From NCBI GenBank assembly GCA_910585265.1, contig CAJUCA010000004.1, forward strand, positions 1-64,000: a DNA stretch of 64,000 nt, written 5' to 3'. The notes under the pieces were generated by a model. That model did no database searches, was not told the origin of the DNA, and was given only the letters and a program-made list of their open reading frames with translations. Positions 1-7,465 of the stretch are shown in pieces (position 1 is the first letter of the stretch; every line of letters starts with the position of its first letter). This DNA is from an uncultured Oscillospiraceae bacterium (GTDB lineage Bacteria; Bacillota; Clostridia; Oscillospirales; Oscillospiraceae). Position numbers and translations under genes: made by a program.

Positions 1-815
1 TCTTCTCCCTGGCCCTGCCCCGGCTGTCCGACTACGCCCGGCTGAAGGGCGAGGGGGGCCGTTTGCCGGTGCTGGTGAACTTCTGTCTGGACGAATACTG
101 CAACATCGGCTACATGGACGGCATCGCCGACGCCCTCAACAGCATCCGGGGCTTCAATATGAGCTGCCAGGTGGTGGTACAGTCCCTCTCCCAATGGCAG
201 GAAAAATATCCGGGCAAAGAGTGGGAGAACCAGCTGGCCACCTTTGACCAAACGTTGTACATGGGCTGCAATGACTGGACTTCGGCGGACTACATCTCCA
301 AGAAGTGCGGCAAGGTGACCATCGCCCTCACCAGCCAATCCAAGCCTCAGCCGCCGCTCTACGGCTTCGTCTATGGCAATACCCGGCCCTACTCCCAGAC
401 AAGGAGCAATTCTCAGCGGGAGCTGATGCAGCCGGATGAAATCCTGCGCCTGGATCGCCGCCAGTGTATCGCCCTGTTCCAGGGCAGGAAGCCAGCGTTG
501 CTCTACAAACTGACGCCGGAGGAGTTGCCGGGGTACAGTGAGTTGAAGTCCTGTCGGGTGGCGGACTACACGCCGGAGTGGAGGCTAAAGGAGGAACAGA
601 AAAAGGCGCAGGCGGCAAAAAAGGTGGCCCCGCCGGATGCACCCGGGCAGGAACCGCTTGGGCCGCCGAAGCAGCCCGGCCCGGAGGATGAACCCAATCC
701 ATCCCAGAGAGTGGAGTATCAGCTCACTGACCAGGGCTTGGGCATGGTGGAGCTGGGGCCTGACGGCGTGGTGGGCGGGGATGTGGAGGATGAAGAACTC
801 CCGCCGGGAAGGTAA
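1..815 (+). CDS. VirD4/TraG-family type IV coupling protein, C-terminal part
   Basis: Open from the first bases of the window with no start, so this is the last ~270 residues of a longer protein. The segment VNFCLDEYCNIGYMDGI carries the Walker B region (DE) typical of TraG/VirD4 coupling ATPases. It is followed by a conserved glutamine-serine stretch (VVVQSLSQWQ) matching the family's RecA-like core. These inner-membrane hexameric ATPases hand the relaxase-bound DNA strand to the type IV secretion channel. The C-terminal ~90 residues are charged and proline-rich, typical of a disordered tail. The gene is co-oriented with the replication genes to its right but separated from them by the reverse-strand HicAB pair. 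The family call is firm; the N-terminus and membrane anchors lie outside the window. Confidence 0.88.
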   Translation, partial: FSLALPRLSDYARLKGEGGRLPVLVNFCLDEYCNIGYMDGIADALNSIRGFNMSCQVVVQSLSQWQEKYPGKEWENQLATFDQTLYMGCNDWTSADYISKKCGKVTIALTSQSKPQPPLYGFVYGNTRPYSQTRSNSQRELMQPDEILRLDRRQCIALFQGRKPALLYKLTPEELPGYSELKSCRVADYTPEWRLKEEQKKAQAAKKVAPPDAPGQEPLGPPKQPGPEDEPNPSQRVEYQLTDQGLGMVELGPDGVVGGDVEDEELPPGR

Positions 816-826
816 ATCCCGGCGGG
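800..826 (+). terminator. Hairpin over the coupling-protein stop codon
   Basis: A perfect 10-bp inverted repeat (arms 800-809 and 817-826, cccgccggga / tcccggcggg) encloses the TAA stop at 813-815. No T-tract follows, so it may be a weak terminator or a transcript-end stabiliser rather than a classical rho-independent terminator. It lies between convergent genes. Confidence 0.4.
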
Positions 827-843
827 AGCTTGAATGACTATTA

Positions 844-1194
844 TTAGATGCCTTTGCTCAGTAGATACACGCAATACTGATTCATGGACACGCCTTCCTC
901 ACTGGATTTCTGGGCCAGCAGTCTGTGGAGAGATTTCGGGAGCCGCAGCTTGAACTGGCCGCTGTAGTCCTCCTGGCGTGTGGGCTCGGGGATGGGGATG
1001 CCGTCCTCAAGGCAGGCGGTAAACCAGCACCGCTTGGCGTCCTCCAGCATTTTGAACCCATCCTCCAGCGTTTCGGCGCAGGTCATGCAGCCGTTCAGAT
1101 CCAGGCAATGCAGGGCAAACCCGCCTTCTTCCTCGTCCGGGATCACCTCCACCCGGTAGGGCAGCGACATATAGTAGTCCAAATCCTTGTTCAT
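844..1194 (-). CDS. hicB: HicB-family antitoxin
   Basis: A 116-residue protein. The N-terminal half has the HicB partially degraded RNase-H-like fold pattern (YRVEVIPDEEEGGFALHCLD, then a GCMTCAETLEDG segment). The C-terminus (FKLRLPKSLHRLLAQKSSEE and onward) resembles a ribbon-helix-helix DNA-binding domain. It should bind and neutralise the adjacent HicA RNase and repress the shared promoter. The start was placed at the ATG at 1194 because AGGAGGTG lies just upstream; a longer in-frame start at 1218 would overlap the toxin gene. It follows hicA with no gap. The family assignment is secure from sequence pattern and gene pairing. Confidence 0.88.
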   Translation of the reverse strand: MNKDLDYYMSLPYRVEVIPDEEEGGFALHCLDLNGCMTCAETLEDGFKMLEDAKRCWFTACLEDGIPIPEPTRQEDYSGQFKLRLPKSLHRLLAQKSSEEGVSMNQYCVYLLSKGI

Positions 1195-1195
1195 C

Positions 1196-1459
1196 TCACA
1201 CCTCCTGGAGATACGCACGGACGGCGTCAGCCACCAAATTGATATACGCCTTTTTCATAGGGACGTGCTTCGGCAGCGTGATGGGCATACAGCCATCCTT
1301 GCGAAATGTGTAATGGCTGCTGCCTCCCCGGGGCTGCTCCGCCGTATAGCCTATTTTAACCAACGCTTTGCACAAATCTTCAAAACGCAGGGTTGGGTTT
1401 TGCTTTATGATCTCGGCAACAAGTTTATCCCACTGGCTCAAAGCATCACCACCCCACAT
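1196..1459 (-). CDS. hicA: HicA-family mRNA interferase toxin
   Basis: An 87-residue basic protein with the HicA dsRBD-like signature: a glycine-serine turn and the predicted catalytic histidine in GGSSHYTFRKDG, then ITLPKHVPMKKAYI. HicA toxins cleave mRNA and are held inactive by HicB. Here the toxin gene comes first and hicB second, the usual hicAB order. The ATG at 1459 follows a weak AAGGGAAC ribosome site, which would keep toxin translation low. The promoter is directly upstream with -10 at 1480-1485. It probably stabilises the mobile element. Confidence 0.88.
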   Translation of the reverse strand: MWGGDALSQWDKLVAEIIKQNPTLRFEDLCKALVKIGYTAEQPRGGSSHYTFRKDGCMPITLPKHVPMKKAYINLVADAVRAYLQEV

Positions 1460-1479
1460 GATATGTTCCCTTGATACAA

Positions 1480-1518
1480 ATTATAGCACGGTGTCATATA
1501 TGGTGTCAATGGACACCA
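1480..1518 (-). promoter_or_regulatory. hicAB promoter with overlapping operator
   Basis: On the minus strand, TTGACA (forward 1504-1509) and TATAAT (forward 1480-1485) are separated by 18 bases, a near-consensus sigma-A promoter 20 bases before hicA. A 7-bp inverted repeat (1501-1507 and 1512-1518, tggtgtc / gacacca) covers the -35, and a third GTGTCA half-site lies at 1491-1496 in the spacer. This layout fits autorepression by the ribbon-helix-helix domain of HicB. The operator role is inferred. Confidence 0.65.
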
Positions 1519-1542
1519 ACTGAAATCGAAGGAGGAATCCCC

Positions 1543-2541
1543 ATGAGGGCCGCAACCATGAAAGAGCGCCCGTCCTTCCCGCTCATGCGGCAGACGGATG
1601 TGCAAAGTATTTACCATATGCAGATGCCCCGCTGGCTGTTTTCCGATCCACGCTATGCCGTCATGAGTTTGGACGCCAAGGTGGCCTACACCTTTCTGCT
1701 CAACCGCTTCCAGCTCTCCCGCAGGAACGGCTGGGTGAACGACCTCGGAGAGGTATTCGTCATCTTCCCCCGGAAGGAGCTGGCGCGGGAGCTGCGGGTG
1801 TGTGAGCAGCGGGTGACGGCGGCATTCCGTACGTTGAAGGAGCTGAACCTGATTTGGGAGAAGCGGTGCGGCCGGGGCGACGCCAACCAGATCTATCTGG
1901 CCACGGTGACGCCCCAGGATGATCCCAATTACTCCAGCGCCCCCTTTGTAGACCCGGATGACGGCGCTTCCAGAACCGCAGATTCGGAGGGTCTTGAGGA
2001 TGGGGATTCTTCTGCGCCCTCCCAAGAACCGCAGAATCAGAGCGGCAAGAACCGCGAAATCTGCGTCTCAAGAACTGCGGATATTGAGGTTCCAGAACCG
2101 CAGGATCTGCGGCCAAGTTATAAAGATCTTAGTCATACTTACCCCAGTCATATTGATGTCAGTCCGTCTGTCCCGCGCGGGAACGGACTGGCGGACGAAG
2201 AAGCGGAGCTCACGGGCATTTTGGATGCCTGTGAGCTCCAGTGTTTCCCCAGCGAAACCGCCCGGGTGTTTGAGAACGCCATCGAGCGGCTTTTTTACGC
2301 AGACAGCTTCCGGGTGGGCAACGCCACGCTCCCTCAAAGCCGGGTGCGGACCAGGCTGAAGCTGCTGGACTACACGATTTTGCAGACTGCCGAGGCCAAG
2401 CTCCACGCCAACATAGACAGGGCGGTGAAGAACTCCACCGCCTATGCCATGGCCACCATTTACAACTGCATCGTGGAGAGCGAGAGCGATCTGATGGTAG
2501 ATCCCTACTTGAACGGCCTTCGTCAGCCGCCTGGGAGGTGA
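1543..2541 (+). CDS. RepA_N-family replication initiator
   Basis: A 332-residue protein. The N-terminal region (MQMPRWLFSDPRYAVMSLDA, then KVAYTFLLNRFQLSRRNGWV) matches the RepA_N initiator domain, a winged-helix region with a KELARELRVCEQRVTAAFRT recognition-helix stretch. The middle (about residues 140-215) is low-complexity and encoded by DNA carrying 23-bp repeats. The C-terminal ~120 residues form a helical domain of the size seen in host-specific RepA_N C-termini. The start at 1543 follows GGAGGAATCC; earlier in-frame codons lack a ribosome site, and the ATG at 1558 is an alternative. It would bind its own iterons and load host replication proteins. It is the first gene of a plus-strand run. 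Confidence 0.82.
   Translation: MRAATMKERPSFPLMRQTDVQSIYHMQMPRWLFSDPRYAVMSLDAKVAYTFLLNRFQLSRRNGWVNDLGEVFVIFPRKELARELRVCEQRVTAAFRTLKELNLIWEKRCGRGDANQIYLATVTPQDDPNYSSAPFVDPDDGASRTADSEGLEDGDSSAPSQEPQNQSGKNREICVSRTADIEVPEPQDLRPSYKDLSHTYPSHIDVSPSVPRGNGLADEEAELTGILDACELQCFPSETARVFENAIERLFYADSFRVGNATLPQSRVRTRLKLLDYTILQTAEAKLHANIDRAVKNSTAYAMATIYNCIVESESDLMVDPYLNGLRQPPGR
1972..2116 (+). repeat. 23-bp iterons inside the initiator gene (candidate origin)
   Basis: Four contiguous 23-bp units begin at 2025, 2048, 2071 and 2094. Each opens with AGAACCGC or AGAACTGC, and three of them contain an ATCTGCG-like or TGCGG half. A separate copy of AGAACCGCAGA lies at 1972. The 23-bp period is not a multiple of three, so protein repeats cannot explain it. 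RepA_N replicons are known to carry their origin within the initiator gene, so this is the best candidate replication origin of the element. Confidence 0.75.
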
Positions 2542-2546
2542 CGGCC

Positions 2547-3074
2547 ATGTTTTTGTCCATACAGCAGAGATTTATCCTGGACACGCTGAAAAAGCTGAAC
2601 TGTGTCCGGCAGCAACAGCTCCATGCCTTGGTGCGGGGCAGATTTCAGCAGGACGGCTTTGAGATCACTCAGGCCCGCATGGACGCCATGCTTCGGCAGC
2701 TGCGCGCGGGTACCGCCGACGTTCGGCTGGACGATGGGCTGGTTTGGCTGTCCAATGCCCAGCCGGACGCCCGCCGCCTGGAGGCCATTGACGTGATGCT
2801 GGAGCTCACCGAGGGCAAGCCCCAGGAGCTCACCGCCAGCCGGGAGCCGCCCCGGCTGCTGCGCTTCGCTTACGGGGAGGATCTGCGCCCCTTCACCGTG
2901 GCTTCCTTGGATGCCGCCCCCGCCGAACTGCTGGAGCGGGGCACAGCGGAGCGCATTGTCTGGATCGCGGACAGCGGCGAGCCCCCCAAAGGGCTGGCCC
3001 TGCCGCCCAAGCACTTCTTCGCCGCCCGCCAGCCGGACGGAACACATCGCTTTTATGGCTCTAACGGGCCGTAA
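2547..3074 (+). CDS. DUF5697-like mobile-element protein
   Basis: A 175-residue soluble protein starting at the ATG at 2547 behind GGGAGGTG; the initiator gene ends five bases earlier, so the two are probably translated together. The N-terminal ~70 residues (IQQRFILDTLKKLNCVRQQQ, then a second helix pair) look like a winged-helix DNA-binding domain. The rest resembles DUF5697, a family recalled from Clostridia conjugative elements. No catalytic motif is seen. A role in replication control or partition is possible from its position but unproven. Confidence 0.55.
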   Translation: MFLSIQQRFILDTLKKLNCVRQQQLHALVRGRFQQDGFEITQARMDAMLRQLRAGTADVRLDDGLVWLSNAQPDARRLEAIDVMLELTEGKPQELTASREPPRLLRFAYGEDLRPFTVASLDAAPAELLERGTAERIVWIADSGEPPKGLALPPKHFFAARQPDGTHRFYGSNGP

Positions 3075-3100
3075 AAAATACATTTTTGGAGGAAACCAGT

Positions 3101-4357
3101 ATGCCTAAAAAGAAAGTCAATCCCACAGAGGAACCCGATCAGACCGCCGGACGGATAGAACAGGCTGGTGAAGAAGCCCCCGCCCCGATGGGGGAACCGC
3201 CCCAGGACATGGGTACGTGCGATGATGCCCTGCACCCGGAGTTAGGGGAAGCAGGCGATGCCCCCGACCCGCCGGAGGACGGTGAAGGGGACGCCCCGGA
3301 GATGCTGGCGGTGGACGTGTCCGCGCCCCCGGCCCCGCTGGACGATGGCCCGGAGGACTGCCCCCCCATGGAGCCGCCCGCTGGTGACGCGCCGCCCGCC
3401 GTGGCCGGGGACGCCCTGCCCCCCTTGGAAGAACCCATGTCGGGTGAGGATACGCCCCCCGCGCCGCCCATGACAGACCGCCAGAGCTTCTTCGCCCTGG
3501 ATTTTCATGAACTGGATCGTGGGCTTTCCCAGGAGGAACGGCAGGCGTGGAACTCCATCTACGCCTCCTTCCGCGGCCACAGCGCCCTGTCCGGCACGGT
3601 CATCGGCGCGGATCCCCACTCCATGAACGTCCGCAATAAGGAGACAGGCCAAGTGGAGCGGCGCACCATGTACTGCGTGGTGGTGCTGGTCTACCGGGTG
3701 CCGGTTTACATCCCCGCCACCGAGATGTGGATGGGCGAGGCCCGCCCGGATTACGTGCTCCAGAACATGATGGGTGCCACCATCGACTTCATCATCACCA
3801 AGGTGGACCGGGAGGGGGGCTATGCCATCGCGTCCCGGCGGCAGGCGGCCCGGGCCCAGCGGTATTTCTTTGCCCACCGGCCCGACCTGTGCGGGGAGGG
3901 CTCCCGGGTGAAGTGCCGCCTGCTGGCGGTGGGGCCCCGGCGCTGTCTGGCGGAGTGCTACGGCCATGATGTGGATCTCACCCAGCGGGAGCTGAGCTAC
4001 ACCGCCATCGCCGACCTGCGCACGCAGTACCGCCCCGGCGATGAACTGGACTGCATCGTGAAGGGCTATGACGCCGCCCAGCGGAATTTGCTGATTTCGG
4101 TAAAGGAGACGGAGACCAACCCCTTTGAGGGCGCGGAACAGCGCCATCCCGTGGGAAGCCGACGGTATGCGGTGATCGCGGGGAAGTACGGGGGCGGGGT
4201 ATTCTGCAACCTGCCCGACGGCACGGTGTGTATGTGCAACTACTCCTACCAGCATGAGGACTCCGAGTTCCAGTCCGGGGATCACGTCACACTGGTGGTG
4301 CAGCGGTTTGAGCGGGATAAGCGGCAGATGTACGGTAAGATTTTGAGCAAGAGATAA
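3101..4357 (+). CDS. S1-domain RNA-binding-like protein with acidic proline-rich N-terminus
   Basis: A 418-residue protein. Residues ~1-130 are rich in P, E, D and A and probably disordered. From about residue 160 there are three S1/OB-like segments: GTVIGADPHSMNVRNKETG, then the ATIDFIITKVDREGGYAIAS strand pattern, and a last one in the C-terminal 70 residues ending in a basic stretch. OB folds of this type bind single-stranded nucleic acid, so it may act on element RNA or ssDNA. The ATG at 3101 follows GGAGGA; a TTG five codons earlier is less likely. A strong terminator follows. Confidence 0.7.
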   Translation: MPKKKVNPTEEPDQTAGRIEQAGEEAPAPMGEPPQDMGTCDDALHPELGEAGDAPDPPEDGEGDAPEMLAVDVSAPPAPLDDGPEDCPPMEPPAGDAPPAVAGDALPPLEEPMSGEDTPPAPPMTDRQSFFALDFHELDRGLSQEERQAWNSIYASFRGHSALSGTVIGADPHSMNVRNKETGQVERRTMYCVVVLVYRVPVYIPATEMWMGEARPDYVLQNMMGATIDFIITKVDREGGYAIASRRQAARAQRYFFAHRPDLCGEGSRVKCRLLAVGPRRCLAECYGHDVDLTQRELSYTAIADLRTQYRPGDELDCIVKGYDAAQRNLLISVKETETNPFEGAEQRHPVGSRRYAVIAGKYGGGVFCNLPDGTVCMCNYSYQHEDSEFQSGDHVTLVVQRFERDKRQMYGKILSKR

Positions 4358-4366
4358 GAAAAACGG

Positions 4367-4406
4367 CCCTGCGCTTCATAATGTGTGAAGCGCAGGGTTA
4401 TTTTTA
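4367..4406 (+). terminator. Rho-independent terminator after the S1-domain gene
   Basis: Perfect 12-bp arms at 4367-4378 and 4386-4397 (ccctgcgcttca / tgaagcgcaggg), a 7-base loop, then TTATTTTTATT. It ends the replication-initiator operon. The following 200 bases to 4617 are AT-rich and no gene is evident there. Confidence 0.85.
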
Positions 4407-4617
4407 TTGTATTTTTCTCCAGCTTTTGAAACGACTCGGAATGGAAAAATTCCTCCAATAAAATGTCCAAACTGTCACAGAGCTTTTATGCCTTAAAACT
4501 GTAGCACTGCTGTCTCATCCACTAAAGACATTGCCAGCAATGGACTGTGTCATTCCGCATATCCTACAAAGTTTGTTGAGAAACGATCTGCATTTATCAC
4601 GCGAGTTCTGGATGGGG

Positions 4618-6126
4618 TCATTTGCTTTTAGATTGCCATTCTTCATGTATTAAAACATTGTCCCATTCACTTTCATACATTCCGCTACTTGGGTTCGGCA
4701 TACCATTATTGCAAAACGCTAACTGATCATTCTTGTGATATCCTGTACCATATACTGTGCCATCTGGTGTCAGTGCCAGTGTGGTTTCCATACCGGCAGC
4801 AATAGAAACGAATTTTAAGCCCTCAATATCGTTCCACTTTGATACAGTATCAGTCATACTTCTGGATCCAGCAATAATAATTGTTCCATCCGACTTTAAT
4901 CCCACAGTATGAGTGTCACCCGCTGCAATAGCAACGATATTTTTCCAATCATCGCCATATACGTTACATTGCCCATTGCTGTTGTTACCAACAGCGACAA
5001 CAGTGCCGTCTTCTCTCAAGCCTACTGTGTGCCCCGGTATTCTGTGTCCTCCGCCAGCGGAAATCGCAATAAGCCCCGTCCATGCTCTTTTTGGATCATC
5101 CTTTGCTGCCTCAATCTGTCTTAATTGGGTATCAGCTCCGGCTCCAGCAATATGCACTTCTCCAAACGAGTCCAGTCCAACTGTGTGCCTCCAACCAGTT
5201 GAAATCGCCACAATATTTGTCCAGTCCATGATACTATCAGTTACGATTGTTAGCCCATCATCATCGGTTTCTGTTTTGTTGATTTGCCCATCTCCAGTAT
5301 GGCCTTGTGCAATTAGGGTGCCATCTGACTTCAGACCGACAATGTATGCCTGTCCAGCGGATACCGCAACAATATCATCCCAGTTGCTCGTATCGATATA
5401 ATATCCACTTACCTGACCTGCTGTGACAACACGACCGTCATTTTTCAATCCAACAATGATGTGTCCATTTATTGCGATAGAAACAATATCCCTCCAACTC
5501 GCAAGTTCTTTTTTTAATGCGTCGCTTTCTCCTGAAAATAAGACTCGACCATATGAATTCACGCATCCTGAATAGCGTATACCTGCAGCAATTGTTGACG
5601 CATTTGATAGTCTAGTTATCGCTACTTGACATTTCTGGGATAAATCTGAGCTGTCCTTATAATCATCGATTTCTTGAAATATATCAAGTGCGTCAGAATA
5701 TGCTCTGTTTTCGAAAAGGGTCTTTGCCTCCTCATACTTTTTATCTGTTTCAGACAATTGAGTAGCACTTTTCGCAAGTTCTTGACTGTCTTTAAAGGCA
5801 CCCAATTCTTTAAATTTCTCTGCTGATAAATCATATTGTCCTGATTCAAAAAGCCGCTTGGCCTCTTCATATTCTACTAAAATAGCATCATATTCTATTA
5901 ATTCATCTATATGCTTTACTTGCTCGACAGAATCCTTGTAGTTCTCTAACTGGGAAAAAATATTTTTTGCCTCCAAATATGCACCATCTTTTACTTTTTG
6001 GAGTGCTTCGTTGTATTGTGCATCCATTTGCTTCTTCACACAGTGATAGGAAAAAGCACCTATGCTGATATATATCAAGATGCAACTTGCAAATAGTACA
6101 AAAAATTTGCATTGAATTCTTTTCAT
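4618..6126 (-). CDS. Membrane-anchored protein with TPR-like and RCC1-type repeats
   Basis: A 502-residue protein with one N-terminal transmembrane helix (about residues 8-28, FFVLFASCILIYISIGAFSY) and the rest predicted outside. Residues ~35-170 hold three ~40-residue TPR-like repeats of the pattern YEEAKxLFExxxY followed by YKDS. Residues ~180-490 hold about six RCC1/ATS1-type blades (HTVGLKSDG, AIAAGDTHTVGL), predicting a beta-propeller. Bacterial proteins of this kind bind proteins or glycans, but no enzyme motif is visible. A TTG at 6129 has better spacing to GAGGAG than the ATG at 6126; both are possible. The gene is clearly AT-richer than the rest of the element and lies on the opposite strand, suggesting separately acquired cargo. 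Confidence 0.72.
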   Translation of the reverse strand: MKRIQCKFFVLFASCILIYISIGAFSYHCVKKQMDAQYNEALQKVKDGAYLEAKNIFSQLENYKDSVEQVKHIDELIEYDAILVEYEEAKRLFESGQYDLSAEKFKELGAFKDSQELAKSATQLSETDKKYEEAKTLFENRAYSDALDIFQEIDDYKDSSDLSQKCQVAITRLSNASTIAAGIRYSGCVNSYGRVLFSGESDALKKELASWRDIVSIAINGHIIVGLKNDGRVVTAGQVSGYYIDTSNWDDIVAVSAGQAYIVGLKSDGTLIAQGHTGDGQINKTETDDDGLTIVTDSIMDWTNIVAISTGWRHTVGLDSFGEVHIAGAGADTQLRQIEAAKDDPKRAWTGLIAISAGGGHRIPGHTVGLREDGTVVAVGNNSNGQCNVYGDDWKNIVAIAAGDTHTVGLKSDGTIIIAGSRSMTDTVSKWNDIEGLKFVSIAAGMETTLALTPDGTVYGTGYHKNDQLAFCNNGMPNPSSGMYESEWDNVLIHEEWQSKSK

Positions 6127-6167
6127 CAAATTAGATGCTCCTCAAAAATCTAATTTCACGACACAAA

Positions 6168-6806
6168 TTACTTTTTAGACAAAATAATGCCTATGTAAAT
6201 ATTAATCAACAGCACAATGAATGAGATCGGCAAGACCCAATCCCACTTTAGAGAGGTTATTTTCTCACTTATGCCGTAAAGGAAAGAGTAGTAAGCCAAT
6301 GAAAAAGTGGCTGTAATCGAAGGGAAGATTGCACAATTGATCTTTTTATTTATATCAATTTCCGCATTTAGATCGATAATGATATTGATTACACTAGCAG
6401 AAATCGCAAGGGTTGCCAGAATAAAGTCAGGGTACCGACTATCTCTAATTTTTTCGAATCCAGCCCCCAAAGACAAGTCAAAGATAGCTGCCGCAACAAT
6501 TGCAAAAAGTGAAATACCAACGCCAAATATAAGCCACATTTTTGTTTTAAACGGAATTAATGATGTCTTCTCGTCATTAGGCAAAGGCGCTTGTTGCGGC
6601 ATTTTATTGGCCTCAGATGTAGACGAGGGCGGTGGTGAAGAATTTGCTGGCTCTTTTTCTGATGAGTTACTGTCCTCATGGGGCAAAGACATTGGTGGTG
6701 GCATTTTATTGGCCTCAGATGTAGACGAGGGCGGTGGTGAAGAATCTGTTAGCCCTTTTTCTGATGGGTTACTGTCCTCATGGGGCAAAGACATTGGTGG
6801 CGGCAT
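6168..6806 (-). CDS. Proline-rich tandem-repeat protein with C-terminal membrane helices
   Basis: A 212-residue reading frame. Residues 1-80 are two 34-residue repeats plus a partial third (MPPPMSLPHEDSN and SSPPPSSTSEANK blocks). Residues ~90-212 contain about four hydrophobic helices (for example MWLIFGVGISLFAIVAAAIF and WVLPISFIVLLINIYIGII). It sits 39 bases upstream of the RCC1-repeat gene on the same strand and shares its low GC. The frame stays open upstream to an amber codon at 6915-6917, two codons after an ATG at 6923 that has a good GAGGGG ribosome site. The natural start may therefore be 6923 with a nonsense mutation at codon 3. No function can be assigned; a cell-surface or membrane-bound partner of its neighbour is plausible. 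Confidence 0.6.
   Translation of the reverse strand: MPPPMSLPHEDSNPSEKGLTDSSPPPSSTSEANKMPPPMSLPHEDSNSSEKEPANSSPPPSSTSEANKMPQQAPLPNDEKTSLIPFKTKMWLIFGVGISLFAIVAAAIFDLSLGAGFEKIRDSRYPDFILATLAISASVINIIIDLNAEIDINKKINCAIFPSITATFSLAYYSFLYGISEKITSLKWDWVLPISFIVLLINIYIGIILSKK
6603..6806 (-). repeat. Two 102-bp tandem repeats in the proline-rich gene
   Basis: Units 6705-6806 and 6603-6704 are nearly identical at DNA level and encode two 34-residue proline/serine-rich repeats, with a degenerate third unit following. The high nucleotide identity suggests recent duplication, and the copy number could vary by slippage or recombination. Confidence 0.85.
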
Positions 6807-6923
6807 TTTATTGGCCTTAGATGTAGAAAAGGGCTGTGGTGCAGGATGGGGTGCTTTTTTCCCTGATGGATTATTATTGATACGTCTGTTCTTGTCTTTG
6901 CTTATGTTCTTATGCTATGCCAT

Positions 6924-7227
6924 AATTGTACCCCTCACTGAAAGCGAATAAAACAAAAATTTGAAAGCAACTGCAAATGAAAGCAGTTGCAAATGGCATC
7001 TAAAATCCATGACATATTATCACGCAATTCGACATGCGTCAATTGTAAAGTTCAATGGCGTATCATCTTTTTGTTTCCATCTGTTGTTTCAGAACCTCCT
7101 GTATGCGCGAAGAGACTGTGATGCTATTTGTCAAAATAGATGCAGGAAAAAGTCATGGCTTGATGGAATGTATCAAAGTAGAGAGCGCTTATCAAAAACT
7201 TGGGTCAAGCACGTTACATCACATCAT
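6924..7227. other. AT-rich intergenic stretch without a supported gene
   Basis: No convincing reading frame on either strand. The only structure is a perfect 8-bp inverted repeat at 6967-6974 and 6983-6990 (gcaactgc / gcagttgc). On the minus strand it is followed by a T-rich run and could act as a terminator upstream of the proline-rich gene. The segment marks the right edge of the AT-rich cargo patch. Confidence 0.5.
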
Positions 7228-7247
7228 GGTGGAGCTTTTCCACCTAT
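7228..7247 (+). promoter_or_regulatory. Conserved inverted repeat upstream of leader copy 1
   Basis: GGTGGA (7228-7233), six bases, then CCACCTAT (7240-7247). The same inverted repeat occurs at 23831-23850. In both places the first base lies exactly 40 bases before the TACAAT that begins the shared leader, although most of the intervening spacer differs. It is read as a regulator binding site near the -35 of a promoter whose -10 is TACAAT (7268-7273). Confidence 0.6.
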
Positions 7248-7264
7248 TCACTTTAATCCTACCG

Positions 7265-7388
7265 TGGTACAATGAGCCTGTATTTCAGGGCGGAGTAAGT
7301 TAGGGCGGAGTAAGCGAGGGAGGAACGGCGTGGAAAGGGGTGAAGTCTGCCCTCCGCCGGACTGAAGCGGCCTGGAAGAACAAAATAC
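7265..7388 (+). repeat. 124-bp leader repeat, copy 1
   Basis: Matches 23868-23991 over 124 bases with a single difference (G at 7275, A at 23878). It starts with TGGTACAATGA, includes two near-tandem copies of AGGGCGGAGTAAG, and ends with GAACAAAATAC shortly before a terminator-like hairpin. It has no conserved open reading frame. Its placement before an operon suggests a transcribed, structured 5' leader. Confidence 0.8.
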
Positions 7389-7398
7389 GGACCATGAA

Positions 7399-7438
7399 GA
7401 CTGTGAATTGCCCCGTGGGGCGGTCACAGTCTTTTTTT
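7399..7438 (+). terminator. Terminator-like hairpin (candidate attenuator) before the helicase operon
   Basis: GACTGTGA (7399-7406) pairs with TCACAGTC (7424-7431), with an inner GCCCC/GGGGC pairing, followed by seven T. It lies between the leader repeat and the helicase start, so transcripts reaching the operon must read through it. The second leader copy has the equivalent structure at 24003-24044. Confidence 0.75.
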
Positions 7439-7465
7439 GCGTCCAGAAAGGAAGTACGCAGATGA

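Noticed and set aside
6603..6806. Repeats considered as a CRISPR-like array
   Set aside because: The 102-bp units are directly adjacent without spacers, code in frame for a proline-rich peptide and lack cas genes.
7055..7303. 82-codon plus-strand frame before leader copy 1
   Set aside because: It runs into the conserved leader and dyad, has no ribosome site or family pattern, and is not present at the second leader copy.
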